Counted from the stretch's first letter, positions 7,413 to 16,194 are shown. The stretch is 22,015 nt of DNA from CAKSHC01 sp045594545 (GCA_045594545.1 JAZNYQ010000020.1:1-22015); one strand, 5' to 3'. A program made the numbers and translations. Notes: a model not told the origin generated them from the letters alone.

Positions 7413-9461
7413 TCATACCAGAGCGATGGCGGTGATCAAGGACAGGAAAACGATGGCCGAAATGGAGATGAGTTTAATTAAAATATTGATGGCCGGACCG
7501 GAGGTGTCCTTAAAGGGATCGCCAACCGTATCGCCTACGACCGAGGCTTTGTGGGAATCGCTGCCTTTGCCGCCGAAATGGTCGGATTCAATGTGCTTCT
7601 TGGCGTTGTCCCATGCGCCGCCGGCATTGGAAAGAACAATGGCTAAAATAAATCCCGAAACGGTCGAACCGAGCAACATACCCGAAACGCCCCGTACGCC
7701 AAGCAGAAAGCCGACCAGAATGGGGGAGGCTACGGCTAAAACCGAGGGCAGGATCATTTCTTTTTGGGCGGCGCTGGTGCACAGATGCACGCAGCGAGCA
7801 TAGTCGGGCGTGGCGGTGCCGTCCATGATGCCGGCAATCTCCCGAAACTGCCGACGCACTTCCAGCACGATGCTCTGTGCCGCCTTGCCCACCGATTCCA
7901 TGGTCATGGAGGCAAAGACAAAGGGGAGAACGGCGCCGACAAAAATGCCGACCATCACGAAGGGATCCATAATATTCAAGGAGGAAAGTTGGAAATCGGG
8001 CACATGGATCTGCACCTGCTCAATAAAGGAGGCGATCAGCGCCAAAGCGGTCAGCGCCGCCGAACCGATGGCAAAGCCCTTGCCGGTTGCCGCCGTTGTA
8101 TTGCCCAGGGCATCCAGCGCATCGGTGCGTTCCCGCACCTGCGGATCCAGTCCCGCCATTTGGGCAATACCGCCCGCATTATCGGCAATGGGACCGTAAG
8201 CGTCGGTAGCCAAGGTGATGCCGAGCGTAGACAACATGCCCACGGCCGCCAAACCGATCCCGAACAGTCCGCTGACCAGATAGGAAACGATGATACCTGC
8301 ACCGATGATCACAATGGGGATTACCGTGGACATCATGCCAAGGGAAATACCGCCGATGATGATGGTGGCCGAACCGGTCACGCTGGTGGAGGCCAGTTTC
8401 TTGGTCGGACGGTAGGAATCGGATGTGAAATATTCGGTAAAATAGCCGATCAATACACCTGCGGCCAAGCCGCATAAAATGGCCAGATACGGGCCGATCT
8501 TACCGATGGTAAACCGGATGAGCGGATAGGCGGCGATGGCCATAATGCCGCTGGAGATCCATGTGCCCCGCCGCAAGGCCGAAAGGAGGGTTTTCTGCGA
8601 AGTATTTTCCTTGGTGCGCACGAACAGGCTGCCGATAATGGAAGCCAGGATGCCGATGGCCGATAAGATCAGCGGCACGGCCATGCCCATCATGCCCAAT
8701 CCCGAAGCGGCGGCCAGTGTGGCACAAGATAAGATGGCGCCGACATAGGATTCAAACAGATCCGCGCCCATGCCGGCTACATCGCCCACATTATCGCCTA
8801 CGTTGTCGGCAATAACGGCAGGGTTGCGGGGATCGTCCTCAGGAATGCCGACTTCCACTTTACCGACCAGATCGGCGCCGACATCGGCCGCCTTGGTAAA
8901 GATACCGCCGCCCACACGGGCAAACAGGGCAAAGGCCGAAGCGCCCATGCCAAAGGTGATCATGGTGGAAGATATGGTCATGGCATCCGCCTCAAAAGCG
9001 GCGGAAAGTATGTAGAACCAAGCGGTGATATAGGCCAGTCCGAAACCAACCACCACAAATCCCATAACCGCTCCGGCATTAAAGGCAACCCGCAATCCGC
9101 GGTTGATGCTCTTCTGGGCCGCATAAGCGGTGCGGGCGTTGGATGCCGTGGCGATCTTCATGCCGATAAAACCGGCCAATGCCGAGAAGATCCCGCCTGT
9201 CAGAAAGGCAAAGGGGATAAAGATCGAGGGCAACAATCCAATAAAATAGAGAACCAGTAACAGGAGAAAAACAGCGGCAAAAAATAGGGCAACACCGAAG
9301 TACTGTTTTTTCAGATAGGCGTTCGCTCCGCTTTTGATGGCTGAGGAGATTCGTTTCATCTCATCCGTGCCTTCGGGTACCTTGAGAACACGTACCGCTA
9401 AAATCAGGGCAAAGATCAGCGCCGCGGCGGCACCGACGGGGGCCAGCCATAAAAAGTCCAT
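7413..9461 (-). CDS. hppA: Membrane-bound, ion-pumping pyrophosphatase, K+-dependent type
   Basis: This integral membrane enzyme couples pyrophosphate hydrolysis to outward pumping of Na+ or H+. At 682 residues with about 16 membrane helices it has the normal length. Substrate motifs are DVGADLVGKVE (193-203), DNVGDNVGD (219-227) and a third Asp-rich loop near the C-terminus. The K+-dependence site reads GNTTAATGKG (from residue 453), with Ala where K+-independent enzymes have Lys. The ion-gate Glu is in DLFESY (Glu237), the position used by Na+-type pumps, rather than shifted by one turn as in plant-type H+ pumps. So Na+ (or Na+/H+) transport is favoured but not proven. It starts at ATG 9461 behind GGAGG and is monocistronic. 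Confidence 0.95.
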   Translation of the reverse strand: MDFLWLAPVGAAAALIFALILAVRVLKVPEGTDEMKRISSAIKSGANAYLKKQYFGVALFFAAVFLLLLVLYFIGLLPSIFIPFAFLTGGIFSALAGFIGMKIATASNARTAYAAQKSINRGLRVAFNAGAVMGFVVVGFGLAYITAWFYILSAAFEADAMTISSTMITFGMGASAFALFARVGGGIFTKAADVGADLVGKVEVGIPEDDPRNPAVIADNVGDNVGDVAGMGADLFESYVGAILSCATLAAASGLGMMGMAVPLILSAIGILASIIGSLFVRTKENTSQKTLLSALRRGTWISSGIMAIAAYPLIRFTIGKIGPYLAILCGLAAGVLIGYFTEYFTSDSYRPTKKLASTSVTGSATIIIGGISLGMMSTVIPIVIIGAGIIVSYLVSGLFGIGLAAVGMLSTLGITLATDAYGPIADNAGGIAQMAGLDPQVRERTDALDALGNTTAATGKGFAIGSAALTALALIASFIEQVQIHVPDFQLSSLNIMDPFVMVGIFVGAVLPFVFASMTMESVGKAAQSIVLEVRRQFREIAGIMDGTATPDYARCVHLCTSAAQKEMILPSVLAVASPILVGFLLGVRGVSGMLLGSTVSGFILAIVLSNAGGAWDNAKKHIESDHFGGKGSDSHKASVVGDTVGDPFKDTSGPAINILIKLISISAIVFLSLITAIALV

Positions 9462-9496
9462 ATAGATACCTCCGTTTGCTTTGTTATTGTAAGTTC

Positions 9497-9526
9497 AATG
9501 TAGCATGCCAAACCAAGAAAAATCAA
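9497..9526 (-). promoter_or_regulatory. Promoter of hppA
   Basis: Minus-strand TTGATT (9526-9521), an 18-bp spacer and TACATT (9502-9497) with an extended -10 TGC. The match is moderate. Confidence 0.5.
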
Positions 9527-9558
9527 CCATTTTCCCCTTGGTTTTTGTGGTACTGCCC

Positions 9559-9587
9559 TTGTTTTTGTAAATTTTTTATGATATAGT
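9559..9587 (+). promoter_or_regulatory. Promoter of the dnaD-like operon
   Basis: TTGTTT (9559-9564), a 17-bp spacer and TATAGT (9582-9587) with an extended -10 TGA. It is divergent from hppA. Confidence 0.6.
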
Positions 9588-9635
9588 AAAATAGCAAGAA
9601 ATCGGATCATGTATAAAAAAGGAAGGAAAGTGGAA

Positions 9636-10589
9636 ATGGCATCCTATGTTTTTGCCTCGGGCGGCATGAAAAATTTTGTCGTGATTCCGGCCGCTGTGGT
9701 CGATCGGCATTTGAGCGCTTGCGACGGTGATGCGCTGAAAGTATTGCTGTACTTGTTGCGCCATGAGGATGTCAGCGTGACCGATGCCGAACTGTGCACC
9801 GCCTGCCATATCTCCGAACAGGCGCTGGCCAAGGCCATGGAATATTGGATCAAAACCGGTGTGCTTCGCAAAAACGGCGCCACCCTGTATCTGGCCTCAT
9901 CCCAGCCTACCACGTCGGCCATGCCCGTCTTTTCGGGCGAGTCGATCGCCATGCGGGCGACGCAGGACCGTATGTTGGCCGAACTGTTCACACAGGCCGA
10001 ACGCATCCGCAACAAGACCCTTTCGCCTTCCGAGATCAATACCATTTATAATTTGTACGACACCATCGGCCTACCCGCTTCAGTCATTGCCCTGTTACTG
10101 GAATACTGTCAGGAAGCGGGGAAGACGGGTACCCAGTATATGTATGTGACCGGTGCCGCTTGGTGTGAGGAGGGTATCACCACGGCCGAGGCCGCCAATG
10201 AGAAGATCGAATCGCTTCGCCGCGCCCGTGCCTTAGAGGGTCGGGTCAAGTCGGCATTGGGTATCGATCGGGCCTTGTCTACCAAGGAGCGTAACTTCCT
10301 GAGTACTTGGACCGAAAGTTTGGGCTATGGCGTGGAGGAGATCGTCTATGCCTTTGAACAGGCGGTTGATAATACGGGGAAACTGAGTTTTTCCTATATG
10401 AATAAAGTTTTGCAGAACTGCTATGAGAGCGGTTGCCGCACGGTGGATGATATGCGGAACCAGACTCCGCCCGCCTCCGCACCCAAACCCAAAAAGAGTA
10501 GCCGCAAACTGAAGAATAATACCGATATCACCATACAGAAAGAAGATTTGTTTGTGCCCTTCTGGGTCGTAGAAGGGGAGGAGGAATAA
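9636..10589 (+). CDS. DnaD-domain primosome protein
   Basis: DnaD/DnaB-family proteins of Firmicutes remodel DNA at origins and restart sites and help load the replicative helicase. Residues 1-100 look like a winged-helix domain (FVVIPAAVVDRHLS, then DGDALKVLLYLLRH and a recognition-helix region). Two helical DnaD-like repeats follow, at about 108-180 and 195-265, the second with YGVEEIVYAFEQAVDNTGKLSFSYMNKVLQ. A basic Lys-rich tail follows. I prefer ATG 9636 (317 residues), which has AAGGAAGG 9 bp upstream; an in-frame ATG at 9609 lacks a ribosome binding site. The helicase-loader gene begins 2 bp after its stop, which supports a replication role. Confidence 0.88.
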   Translation: MASYVFASGGMKNFVVIPAAVVDRHLSACDGDALKVLLYLLRHEDVSVTDAELCTACHISEQALAKAMEYWIKTGVLRKNGATLYLASSQPTTSAMPVFSGESIAMRATQDRMLAELFTQAERIRNKTLSPSEINTIYNLYDTIGLPASVIALLLEYCQEAGKTGTQYMYVTGAAWCEEGITTAEAANEKIESLRRARALEGRVKSALGIDRALSTKERNFLSTWTESLGYGVEEIVYAFEQAVDNTGKLSFSYMNKVLQNCYESGCRTVDDMRNQTPPASAPKPKKSSRKLKNNTDITIQKEDLFVPFWVVEGEEE

Positions 10590-10591
10590 GG

Positions 10592-11536
10592 ATGGCATAT
10601 GATGTAAGTATCATTGAGGCGGTGGATGAGCTGTTTCGCCGTCGCCGCGAGGATAGCATCGCGGCACTGGAACGCCGCCGTGCCGAGGCCTATAAAAAAG
10701 ATCCCAAGATCCGCGCCGTGGATGCTGAACTGGCTAAAAAATATCGGGAACTGATCACATCTGCCTTCGGCGGCAAAGCTCCCAGCAAGAAGGAGACCCG
10801 TGCCGTTGCGGTGGATCATCTGGCCACCCGCGCCGAACTGCTGGTGCAGGCGGGCTTCCCCGTAGATTATCTGGAACTCAAATACCATTGTTCCAAGTGC
10901 TCGGATGAGGGCTTCATTCAGGGTAAAATGTGTACTTGCTACCGCAAGGCGCTCAATAAGGAAGCGGCCGGCCGCACCAAACTGGCCAGACTGATGGAAG
11001 AACAAACCTTTAAGTCCTTTAAGATAGATCTGTATCCGGAGGGCACCGCCCGTAAAAATATGGAGCGGGTCTATAATAAGGTCAAGGATTATGCCGAGAA
11101 TTTTTCGCCCAAGTCGGGCAACCTACTCTTTACCGGCGGCACCGGTGTGGGCAAGACCTTTTTGTCCTCGGCCGTCGCCCGCCATGTGATCGATAAAGGG
11201 TTCTCGGTCGTATATGACAGCATCTCGAATATTATCAGCGAGTTTGAGGCGGTCAAATTCAATAAAGCGCAGATCGATCTGAGCAAGTATGACACCTGTG
11301 ACCTGCTGATCATCGACGATTTGGGCACCGAAATGATTACTCAGTTCTCCGAGTCGGTCGTTTACACCTTGCTGAACAATCGTATCAATATGCGCAAGCC
11401 CATGATCGTCAGTACCAATATCAATGCCGATCGAATAGGGGAAATGTATTCCCAAAGCGTAGTATCCCGTCTGTCGGGCGAGTTTCTGATCCTGCCCTTT
11501 GTCGGGAAGGACCTTCGCCAGCATCGTAAAAAATAA
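10592..11536 (+). CDS. DnaI/DnaC-like helicase-loader ATPase
   Basis: This AAA+ ATPase of 314 residues is probably the loader that places the replicative helicase DnaC/DnaB on DNA. The N-terminal region (1-90) is charged and helical. A zinc-binding knuckle follows with Cys100, Cys103, Cys114 and Cys116 (CSKC then CTC). The ATPase domain has Walker A GGTGVGKT at 182-189, Walker B LLIIDD at 238-243 and sensor VSTNI. The same Cys cluster plus AAA+ plan is seen in DnaI of Bacillus. IstB transposition proteins share the ATPase fold, but there is no transposase here and the partner is DnaD-like. A strong GGAGGAGG lies before ATG 10592. Confidence 0.9.
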   Translation: MAYDVSIIEAVDELFRRRREDSIAALERRRAEAYKKDPKIRAVDAELAKKYRELITSAFGGKAPSKKETRAVAVDHLATRAELLVQAGFPVDYLELKYHCSKCSDEGFIQGKMCTCYRKALNKEAAGRTKLARLMEEQTFKSFKIDLYPEGTARKNMERVYNKVKDYAENFSPKSGNLLFTGGTGVGKTFLSSAVARHVIDKGFSVVYDSISNIISEFEAVKFNKAQIDLSKYDTCDLLIIDDLGTEMITQFSESVVYTLLNNRINMRKPMIVSTNINADRIGEMYSQSVVSRLSGEFLILPFVGKDLRQHRKK

Positions 11537-11556
11537 TTATATAGGAAGGAAACACT

Positions 11557-12474
11557 ATGATTACCAAAACGGATTTTTACGGCTATGAAAAATATATCAT
11601 CGCTTCCGACCGTCTTTCGGTCGAGGTGATGACCCTCGGTGCCACCGTCACCTCCATCAAGCTCGACGGCAAGGAGTTCGCCATGGGGCTTGCTACTCCC
11701 AAAGAGTATCAGGATTGCCCCAATTATGTCGGGTGCATCGTCGGCCGTTACGCTAACCGTATCGCCAAGTCCAGATTTACCTTGAACGGTCAGGAATATG
11801 TTCTGCCCGCCAATGAGGGGGAAAATCAACTGCACGGCGGTCCCTATGCGCTCAACAGCAGGGTCTGGAAAGCCCAGTCGGTCGGGCAGAACAGCGTCAT
11901 CTTTGCTATTGACTCGCCGATGATGGATAACGGCTACCCCGGCAACCTGTCAGCCAGCGTGACCTATACCGTTATCGATGATAAACTGCGCATCGATTTT
12001 GATGCCGATTCGGATGCCGATACCATCTATGCCCCGACTACTCATTTGTATTTCACCGTCGGTGGTCCCGGACGCTCGCTTGATACGGTTTTATGGATGA
12101 ACGCGTCGACCTATCTGGCTGTAGATGAGGAACTGATTCCTGTCGGCGATCCCGTTGCCGTGTCGGGCGCTCACGATTTCCGCACCGCCCGCAAGATCGG
12201 ACAGGATTTCGATACCTTTTTCGTGCTGGACGGGGAGGGCAAGGCTGCCGTTTGCGAAAAGGACGGTGCCCGCATGACCATCGCTACCGATATGCCCGGT
12301 CTGCAACTGTATACCGGTCAGGGCCTGCCTGAGAATCTGGGTGCCTATTGCGGCTTTGCGCTCGAGCCGGCCATTCATCCCAACAGCCCCAACCGTCCCG
12401 ACTTCCCCTCGCCCGTACTCAAGAGAGGCGACCATTATCATAAGTACATCGACTATACCTTTGAACTCATCTGA
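11557..12474 (+). CDS. galM: Aldose 1-epimerase (mutarotase) family protein
   Basis: Mutarotases interconvert alpha and beta anomers of sugars such as glucose and galactose. The 305-residue protein has the beta-sandwich signatures: GRYANRIAKSRF near 63-74, NQLHGG with His93, a second His at 163 and the base Glu270 in FALEPA. The usual TNHTYFNL reads TTHLYFTV and the usual ALETQ reads ALEPA, so it belongs to a divergent subgroup and its exact sugar is uncertain. It starts at ATG 11557 behind AGGAAGG, 20 bp after the helicase-loader gene and without its own visible promoter, so it is probably co-transcribed. Confidence 0.88.
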   Translation: MITKTDFYGYEKYIIASDRLSVEVMTLGATVTSIKLDGKEFAMGLATPKEYQDCPNYVGCIVGRYANRIAKSRFTLNGQEYVLPANEGENQLHGGPYALNSRVWKAQSVGQNSVIFAIDSPMMDNGYPGNLSASVTYTVIDDKLRIDFDADSDADTIYAPTTHLYFTVGGPGRSLDTVLWMNASTYLAVDEELIPVGDPVAVSGAHDFRTARKIGQDFDTFFVLDGEGKAAVCEKDGARMTIATDMPGLQLYTGQGLPENLGAYCGFALEPAIHPNSPNRPDFPSPVLKRGDHYHKYIDYTFELI

Positions 12475-12475
12475 T

Positions 12476-13444
12476 ATGACCAAAAAAGAGTATTTGCGCG
12501 GGCAGATGGCGGCTCACCCTGCTACCTGCCCGCAAGATCTAATAAAACAATGTTATCAAGCCGCTTTCGGTGCCGAGCATCTGTTAAACGATCGTGAGGC
12601 CGCCAAGCAATATTTCAACGAGGAATGGGAATCGGTGATGCCCCGCAAAGGACAACTGGTTGAGGTCATCTCCGACCATGTCTGCCGCGTGCATCTGGAT
12701 GTCTGGAAAGACAAAGGGTTATCGGCCGATTGGCTCTTTTCGCTCTTTTGCCTTTCTCAACCCCAACAGGAAAGCCTTGACGAATGGCTGGACGCGGCGG
12801 AGGAACTGACGGGAAAGCCGATCGATAAGGAATATCGCAACGACCCGCATCCTGTCCATCATTCCGAAGAATACCGCAGGGCGGAAAAGCCGAGTTACCG
12901 TGTCGTGTCCCGCTATCTTTGCCGTCTGATCCCTATTCTGGAACGGATGGGGCAGGTGACGGCGATCGACGGCCGTGCCGCCGCCGGTAAAACCACATTG
13001 GCAAACGAATTATCAGCCGTGACCGGCGCGTCGGTCATTCACATGGACGATTTCTTTCTGCCCATGGAACTGCGTACCGCACAGCGCCTCGGTGAGATAG
13101 GCGGCAATATCCATTATGAACGGTTTGAAACGGAGGTCTTGCCTTTCTTGCGTGCCGATGCCCCCTTTACCTATCAGCGTTTTGACTGTAGTCGGATGGC
13201 GCCGGGGGAATTCAAAAAGGTAGATAGAGGGATGCGCATTGTGGAGGGTTCGTACAGCCATCATCCCCGATTTGGCGAGTATGCCGACTTGACCGTCTTT
13301 TGCGATGTTGAGCCCGAGGAGCAGATGCGCCGCATCCGTCGGCGCAACCCCGAACTGGCCGATCGGTTTGAAAATGAGTGGATTCCCATGGAAGAGAGAT
13401 ATATAGAACATTTCGACATAAGAAAAGGACTCATCGTACGATGA
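12476..13444 (+). CDS. Two-part protein: unrecognised N-terminal domain plus uridine-kinase-like P-loop kinase
   Basis: The 322-residue protein begins at ATG 12476, one base after the galM stop, with no good ribosome binding site, so it is probably translated by coupling. Residues 1-150 form a helical domain I do not recognise, with the stretch YQAAFGAEHLL. Residues 155-322 resemble uridine kinase/phosphoribulokinase-type P-loop proteins: Walker A GRAAAGKT at 166-173, HMDDFF at 189-194, then IHYERFETEVLPFL, the VEGSYS motif near 256-261 and an Arg-rich lid (RRIRRRNPE). The substrate is unknown; a small nucleoside, sugar or cofactor is typical for the fold. Its stop codon lies inside the terminator shared with the ATPase gene. 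Confidence 0.8.
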   Translation: MTKKEYLRGQMAAHPATCPQDLIKQCYQAAFGAEHLLNDREAAKQYFNEEWESVMPRKGQLVEVISDHVCRVHLDVWKDKGLSADWLFSLFCLSQPQQESLDEWLDAAEELTGKPIDKEYRNDPHPVHHSEEYRRAEKPSYRVVSRYLCRLIPILERMGQVTAIDGRAAAGKTTLANELSAVTGASVIHMDDFFLPMELRTAQRLGEIGGNIHYERFETEVLPFLRADAPFTYQRFDCSRMAPGEFKKVDRGMRIVEGSYSHHPRFGEYADLTVFCDVEPEEQMRRIRRRNPELADRFENEWIPMEERYIEHFDIRKGLIVR

Positions 13445-13452
13445 GTCCTTTT
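13423..13452. terminator. Bidirectional terminator between the kinase-like gene and the P-type ATPase gene
   Basis: A perfect 30-bp inverted repeat (AAAAGGACTCATC arm, GTAC centre) forms a 13-bp stem with A and T runs at its ends, so it works in both directions. The TGA of the kinase-like gene (13442-13444) sits in the 3' arm, and the ATPase gene ends 5 bp beyond. Confidence 0.9.
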
Positions 13453-13456
13453 GGTT

Positions 13457-16096
13457 TTATTTGTGATGATGGGGCTTTATTAACCCTATCAGTTTGCTCA
13501 CTTCCATGACCAGCAACGGAACAAGCACAAGCCCAAGGCCAACTACATATTTCCACCATTCGAGGATCACCAAATCAAAGGCGGAGTTGAGCCCCGGCAC
13601 AAAGAGCACCAGCAGCACCAGTACCACCGAGGCCAGCGCCGACAGGTTGAGTTTCTTGTTGGTAAAGGGGCCGATGCGGAACAGGGAATGTTCCGAACGC
13701 ATATTGAAGGCCTGCACGACCTGAGAAAGGGCTAATACGATAAAGGCAAGCGTTTGTCCCCCCGCTATGTTATTGGCGGGATCAAAGTTGCCGCCGATCC
13801 AGAAAGCCAACAGAGAAAGGATGCCGAACATACAGCCCTGCAACACCACCCGAACACCAAGCCCGTGGGCGAAAATGCCCTCATTCTTGGGTTTGGGCTT
13901 TCTGTCCATGACATCGCTTTCCACCTCTTCCATACCCAAGGAAATGGCGGGCAGGGAGTCGGTAACCAGATTGATCCACAACAGTTGCATCGATGCCAGC
14001 GGCGAAACGTGCCAGAAAAGCATGGCGAAAAAGACGGTGAAGATCTCGCCGATATTGGTGCCGAGCAGGAAACCAACTACTTTTTTGATGTTGGCATAAA
14101 TGCCGCGGCCTTCCCGCACCGCATCCACAATGGTGGCAAAATTATCATCGGTCAGTGTCATATCCGAGGCACCCTTGGCCACGTCGGTACCCGTAATGCC
14201 CATGGCGCATCCGATATCGGCCGCCTTGAGTGCGGGCGCATCATTCACGCCGTCACCCGTCATCGACACCACCTGACCGCGCCGCTGCCAGGCCTTGACA
14301 ATGCGGATCTTGTTCTCGGGCGATACACGGGCATAGACCGAAATGTGTTCAACCTGACCGTCCAGTTCCTCTTCGCTCATGGCATCCAGTTCGGCGCCCG
14401 TAATGGCGCGGTCACCCTCTTGCAGGATGCCCAGTTCCTTGGCAATGGCCGAGGCCGTTACCACATGGTCGCCCGTGATCATGATCGGCTTGATGCCCGC
14501 CTTGCGGCAGGTGGCCACCGCCTCCTTGGCTTCGGGGCGGGGCGGATCGATCATGCCCACTAGCCCTAAGAAGGTCAGTCCGTTCTCCAGTTCCTCGCCG
14601 GTCGGATGTTCGGGGACGGCGTCTAAGGTCTTACAGGCCACCGCCAGCACTCGCAGGGCATTGCGGCTCATGCTCTCGGTCATCTCCTTGGCCGCTTCCA
14701 TGTCGCCTTTGATGCAGAGCGGCGCCATCATATCAAAAGCCCCCTTGACAATAGCAACGGGACGCCCGTCAATCTCATTGACCGTGGTCATGAGTTTGCG
14801 ATCGGAATCAAAGGGCAGTTCGGCCAGACGGGGACAGGTTGCATTGAGCGCATCCTTTTCCATGCCGTTTTTGTGGGCCGCTACAACAATGGCTGTCTCG
14901 GTCGGATCGCCGATGTGTTGCTCCTTGCCGTCTTCAAACAAGACCGAACCGTCACAGCATAACGTGGCGTAGTTGAGCAGCGCCCGCGCCGACGGCGAGT
15001 TGCTTTCGGTCACGTCCTCGATCTGTTTGGTGCCGTCTACATATACTTTGGTAAGGGTCATGCGGTTCTGGGTCAGCGTTCCTGTTTTATCCGAGCAAAT
15101 GACCGAGGCTCCACCCAAGGTTTCTACGGCGGGCAGACGGCGAATGAGTGCGTTTTTCTTAACCATGCGCTGTACGCCGATGGACAGCACGATGGTCACA
15201 ATAGCAGGTAACCCTTCGGGGATAGCCGAAACGGCAAGAGAAACGGCCGTCATGAAGATCTCCAGCGGGGGTGTGCCCTCCAGCCAGCCGACCACAAAGA
15301 CGATCGCACAGGCGATCAGCGCAACAATACCTAAGTATTTGCCCAGCTGCGCCAACTTCTGTTGCAGGGGCGTCTGGCCCTCGTCCTCGCCGTCGAGCAG
15401 ACCGGCGATCTTGCCCATCTCGGTATCCATACCGGTGGCGGTTACAACGGCCGTGGCGGTACCGTAGGTAATGGAGCAACCCGAAAACACCATGTTGGTG
15501 CGGTCGCCCAGCGGCGCATCTTCGGCTATGATTGCTGTGTGATCCTTTTCCGACGGAACCGATTCGCCGGTCAAGGCCGATTCCTCGCTCTTAAGCGATA
15601 CCGAACGGATCAGTCGGGCATCGGCAGGTACAAAATCGCCCGCTTCCAACCGAATGATATCCCCCGGCACCAACTGCGACGCGTCCACGATCGTTTCCAC
15701 CCCGCCGCGAATGACGCGGGCGTGCGGTGCCGACATATTTTTGAGTGCATCCAACGCCTTTTCGGCTTTGCCCTCCTGGTATACGCCGATCACGGCATTA
15801 AGGATCACGATCAACACAATGAGCAGAGGCTCAAAGATCTCGCCCCAACCGTGCGTGGGGGCATCGATGCAGACGACAACGAAAGATACCACGGCAGCCA
15901 ACAGCAGAATGATGATCATAACATCCTTGAATTGGTCAAAGAAGCGCTGAGTTAAACTTTTCTTCTTCTTTTCTTTGAGCGTATTGGCGCCGAATCGTTT
16001 TTGATTTTCCGCCACCTGTTGGGGGGTCAGCCCTTGATGTTCATCGGTGTGGAGTTGTTCGAATAATTCTGAGAGAGGTTGAGTGTGAATCGCCAT
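13457..16096 (-). CDS. Calcium/manganese-type cation-transporting P-type ATPase (P2)
   Basis: This ATP-driven pump exports divalent cations across the membrane. The start at ATG 16096 (879 residues) has AAGGAGG directly upstream; an in-frame ATG at 16135 lacks one. Motifs are actuator TGES (176-179), phosphorylation Asp336 in SDKTGT, KGAFD in the nucleotide domain and GDGVND (614-619). Transport residues match SERCA: PEGLP (Glu294) in helix 4, Asn681 and Glu684 in helix 5, Asn709 and Asp713 in NLVTD of helix 6. In helix 8, SERCA Glu908 is Gln792, as in PMCA-like pumps moving one ion per cycle. Ca2+ is the family default; the neighbouring manganese riboswitch suggests Mn2+ may be a substrate. 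Confidence 0.93.
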   Translation of the reverse strand: MAIHTQPLSELFEQLHTDEHQGLTPQQVAENQKRFGANTLKEKKKKSLTQRFFDQFKDVMIIILLLAAVVSFVVVCIDAPTHGWGEIFEPLLIVLIVILNAVIGVYQEGKAEKALDALKNMSAPHARVIRGGVETIVDASQLVPGDIIRLEAGDFVPADARLIRSVSLKSEESALTGESVPSEKDHTAIIAEDAPLGDRTNMVFSGCSITYGTATAVVTATGMDTEMGKIAGLLDGEDEGQTPLQQKLAQLGKYLGIVALIACAIVFVVGWLEGTPPLEIFMTAVSLAVSAIPEGLPAIVTIVLSIGVQRMVKKNALIRRLPAVETLGGASVICSDKTGTLTQNRMTLTKVYVDGTKQIEDVTESNSPSARALLNYATLCCDGSVLFEDGKEQHIGDPTETAIVVAAHKNGMEKDALNATCPRLAELPFDSDRKLMTTVNEIDGRPVAIVKGAFDMMAPLCIKGDMEAAKEMTESMSRNALRVLAVACKTLDAVPEHPTGEELENGLTFLGLVGMIDPPRPEAKEAVATCRKAGIKPIMITGDHVVTASAIAKELGILQEGDRAITGAELDAMSEEELDGQVEHISVYARVSPENKIRIVKAWQRRGQVVSMTGDGVNDAPALKAADIGCAMGITGTDVAKGASDMTLTDDNFATIVDAVREGRGIYANIKKVVGFLLGTNIGEIFTVFFAMLFWHVSPLASMQLLWINLVTDSLPAISLGMEEVESDVMDRKPKPKNEGIFAHGLGVRVVLQGCMFGILSLLAFWIGGNFDPANNIAGGQTLAFIVLALSQVVQAFNMRSEHSLFRIGPFTNKKLNLSALASVVLVLLVLFVPGLNSAFDLVILEWWKYVVGLGLVLVPLLVMEVSKLIGLIKPHHHK

Positions 16097-16125
16097 AAAT
16101 TGCCTCCTTACCTTCTTTTTTCTAT

Positions 16126-16154
16126 AGTATACCACACTTTGCCGATTCTTTCAT
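16126..16154 (-). promoter_or_regulatory. Promoter of the P-type ATPase gene
   Basis: Minus-strand TATACT (16131-16126) with an extended -10 TGG and a 4-of-6 -35 ATGAAA (16154-16149) at 17 bp. The inverted repeat CCGAT(6 nt)ATCGG at 16142-16157 overlaps the -35 and could be an operator. Confidence 0.55.
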
Positions 16155-16194
16155 CGGACAAAACAAATATCTGTAACAAAATCGGGTCACCCTC

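Noticed and set aside
7290..7420. T-box or arginine-sensing leader upstream of argC
   Set aside because: The leader is only about 25 nt long with no T-box sequence or terminator; the ARG box explains control better.
7764..8477. Plus-strand open frame of 237 codons inside hppA
   Set aside because: It is antisense to conserved pyrophosphatase motifs, is rich in His and Gly as expected for a shadow frame, and has no start signals.
10592..11536. IstB-type transposition helper instead of a helicase loader
   Set aside because: There is no transposase gene or terminal inverted repeat, and the gene directly follows a DnaD-type gene.
12341..12475. Upstream extension of the kinase-like gene into galM
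   Set aside because: The 45 extra residues are low-complexity Ser/Thr/Pro from the galM frame shifted; ATG 12476 directly after the galM stop is the natural coupled start.
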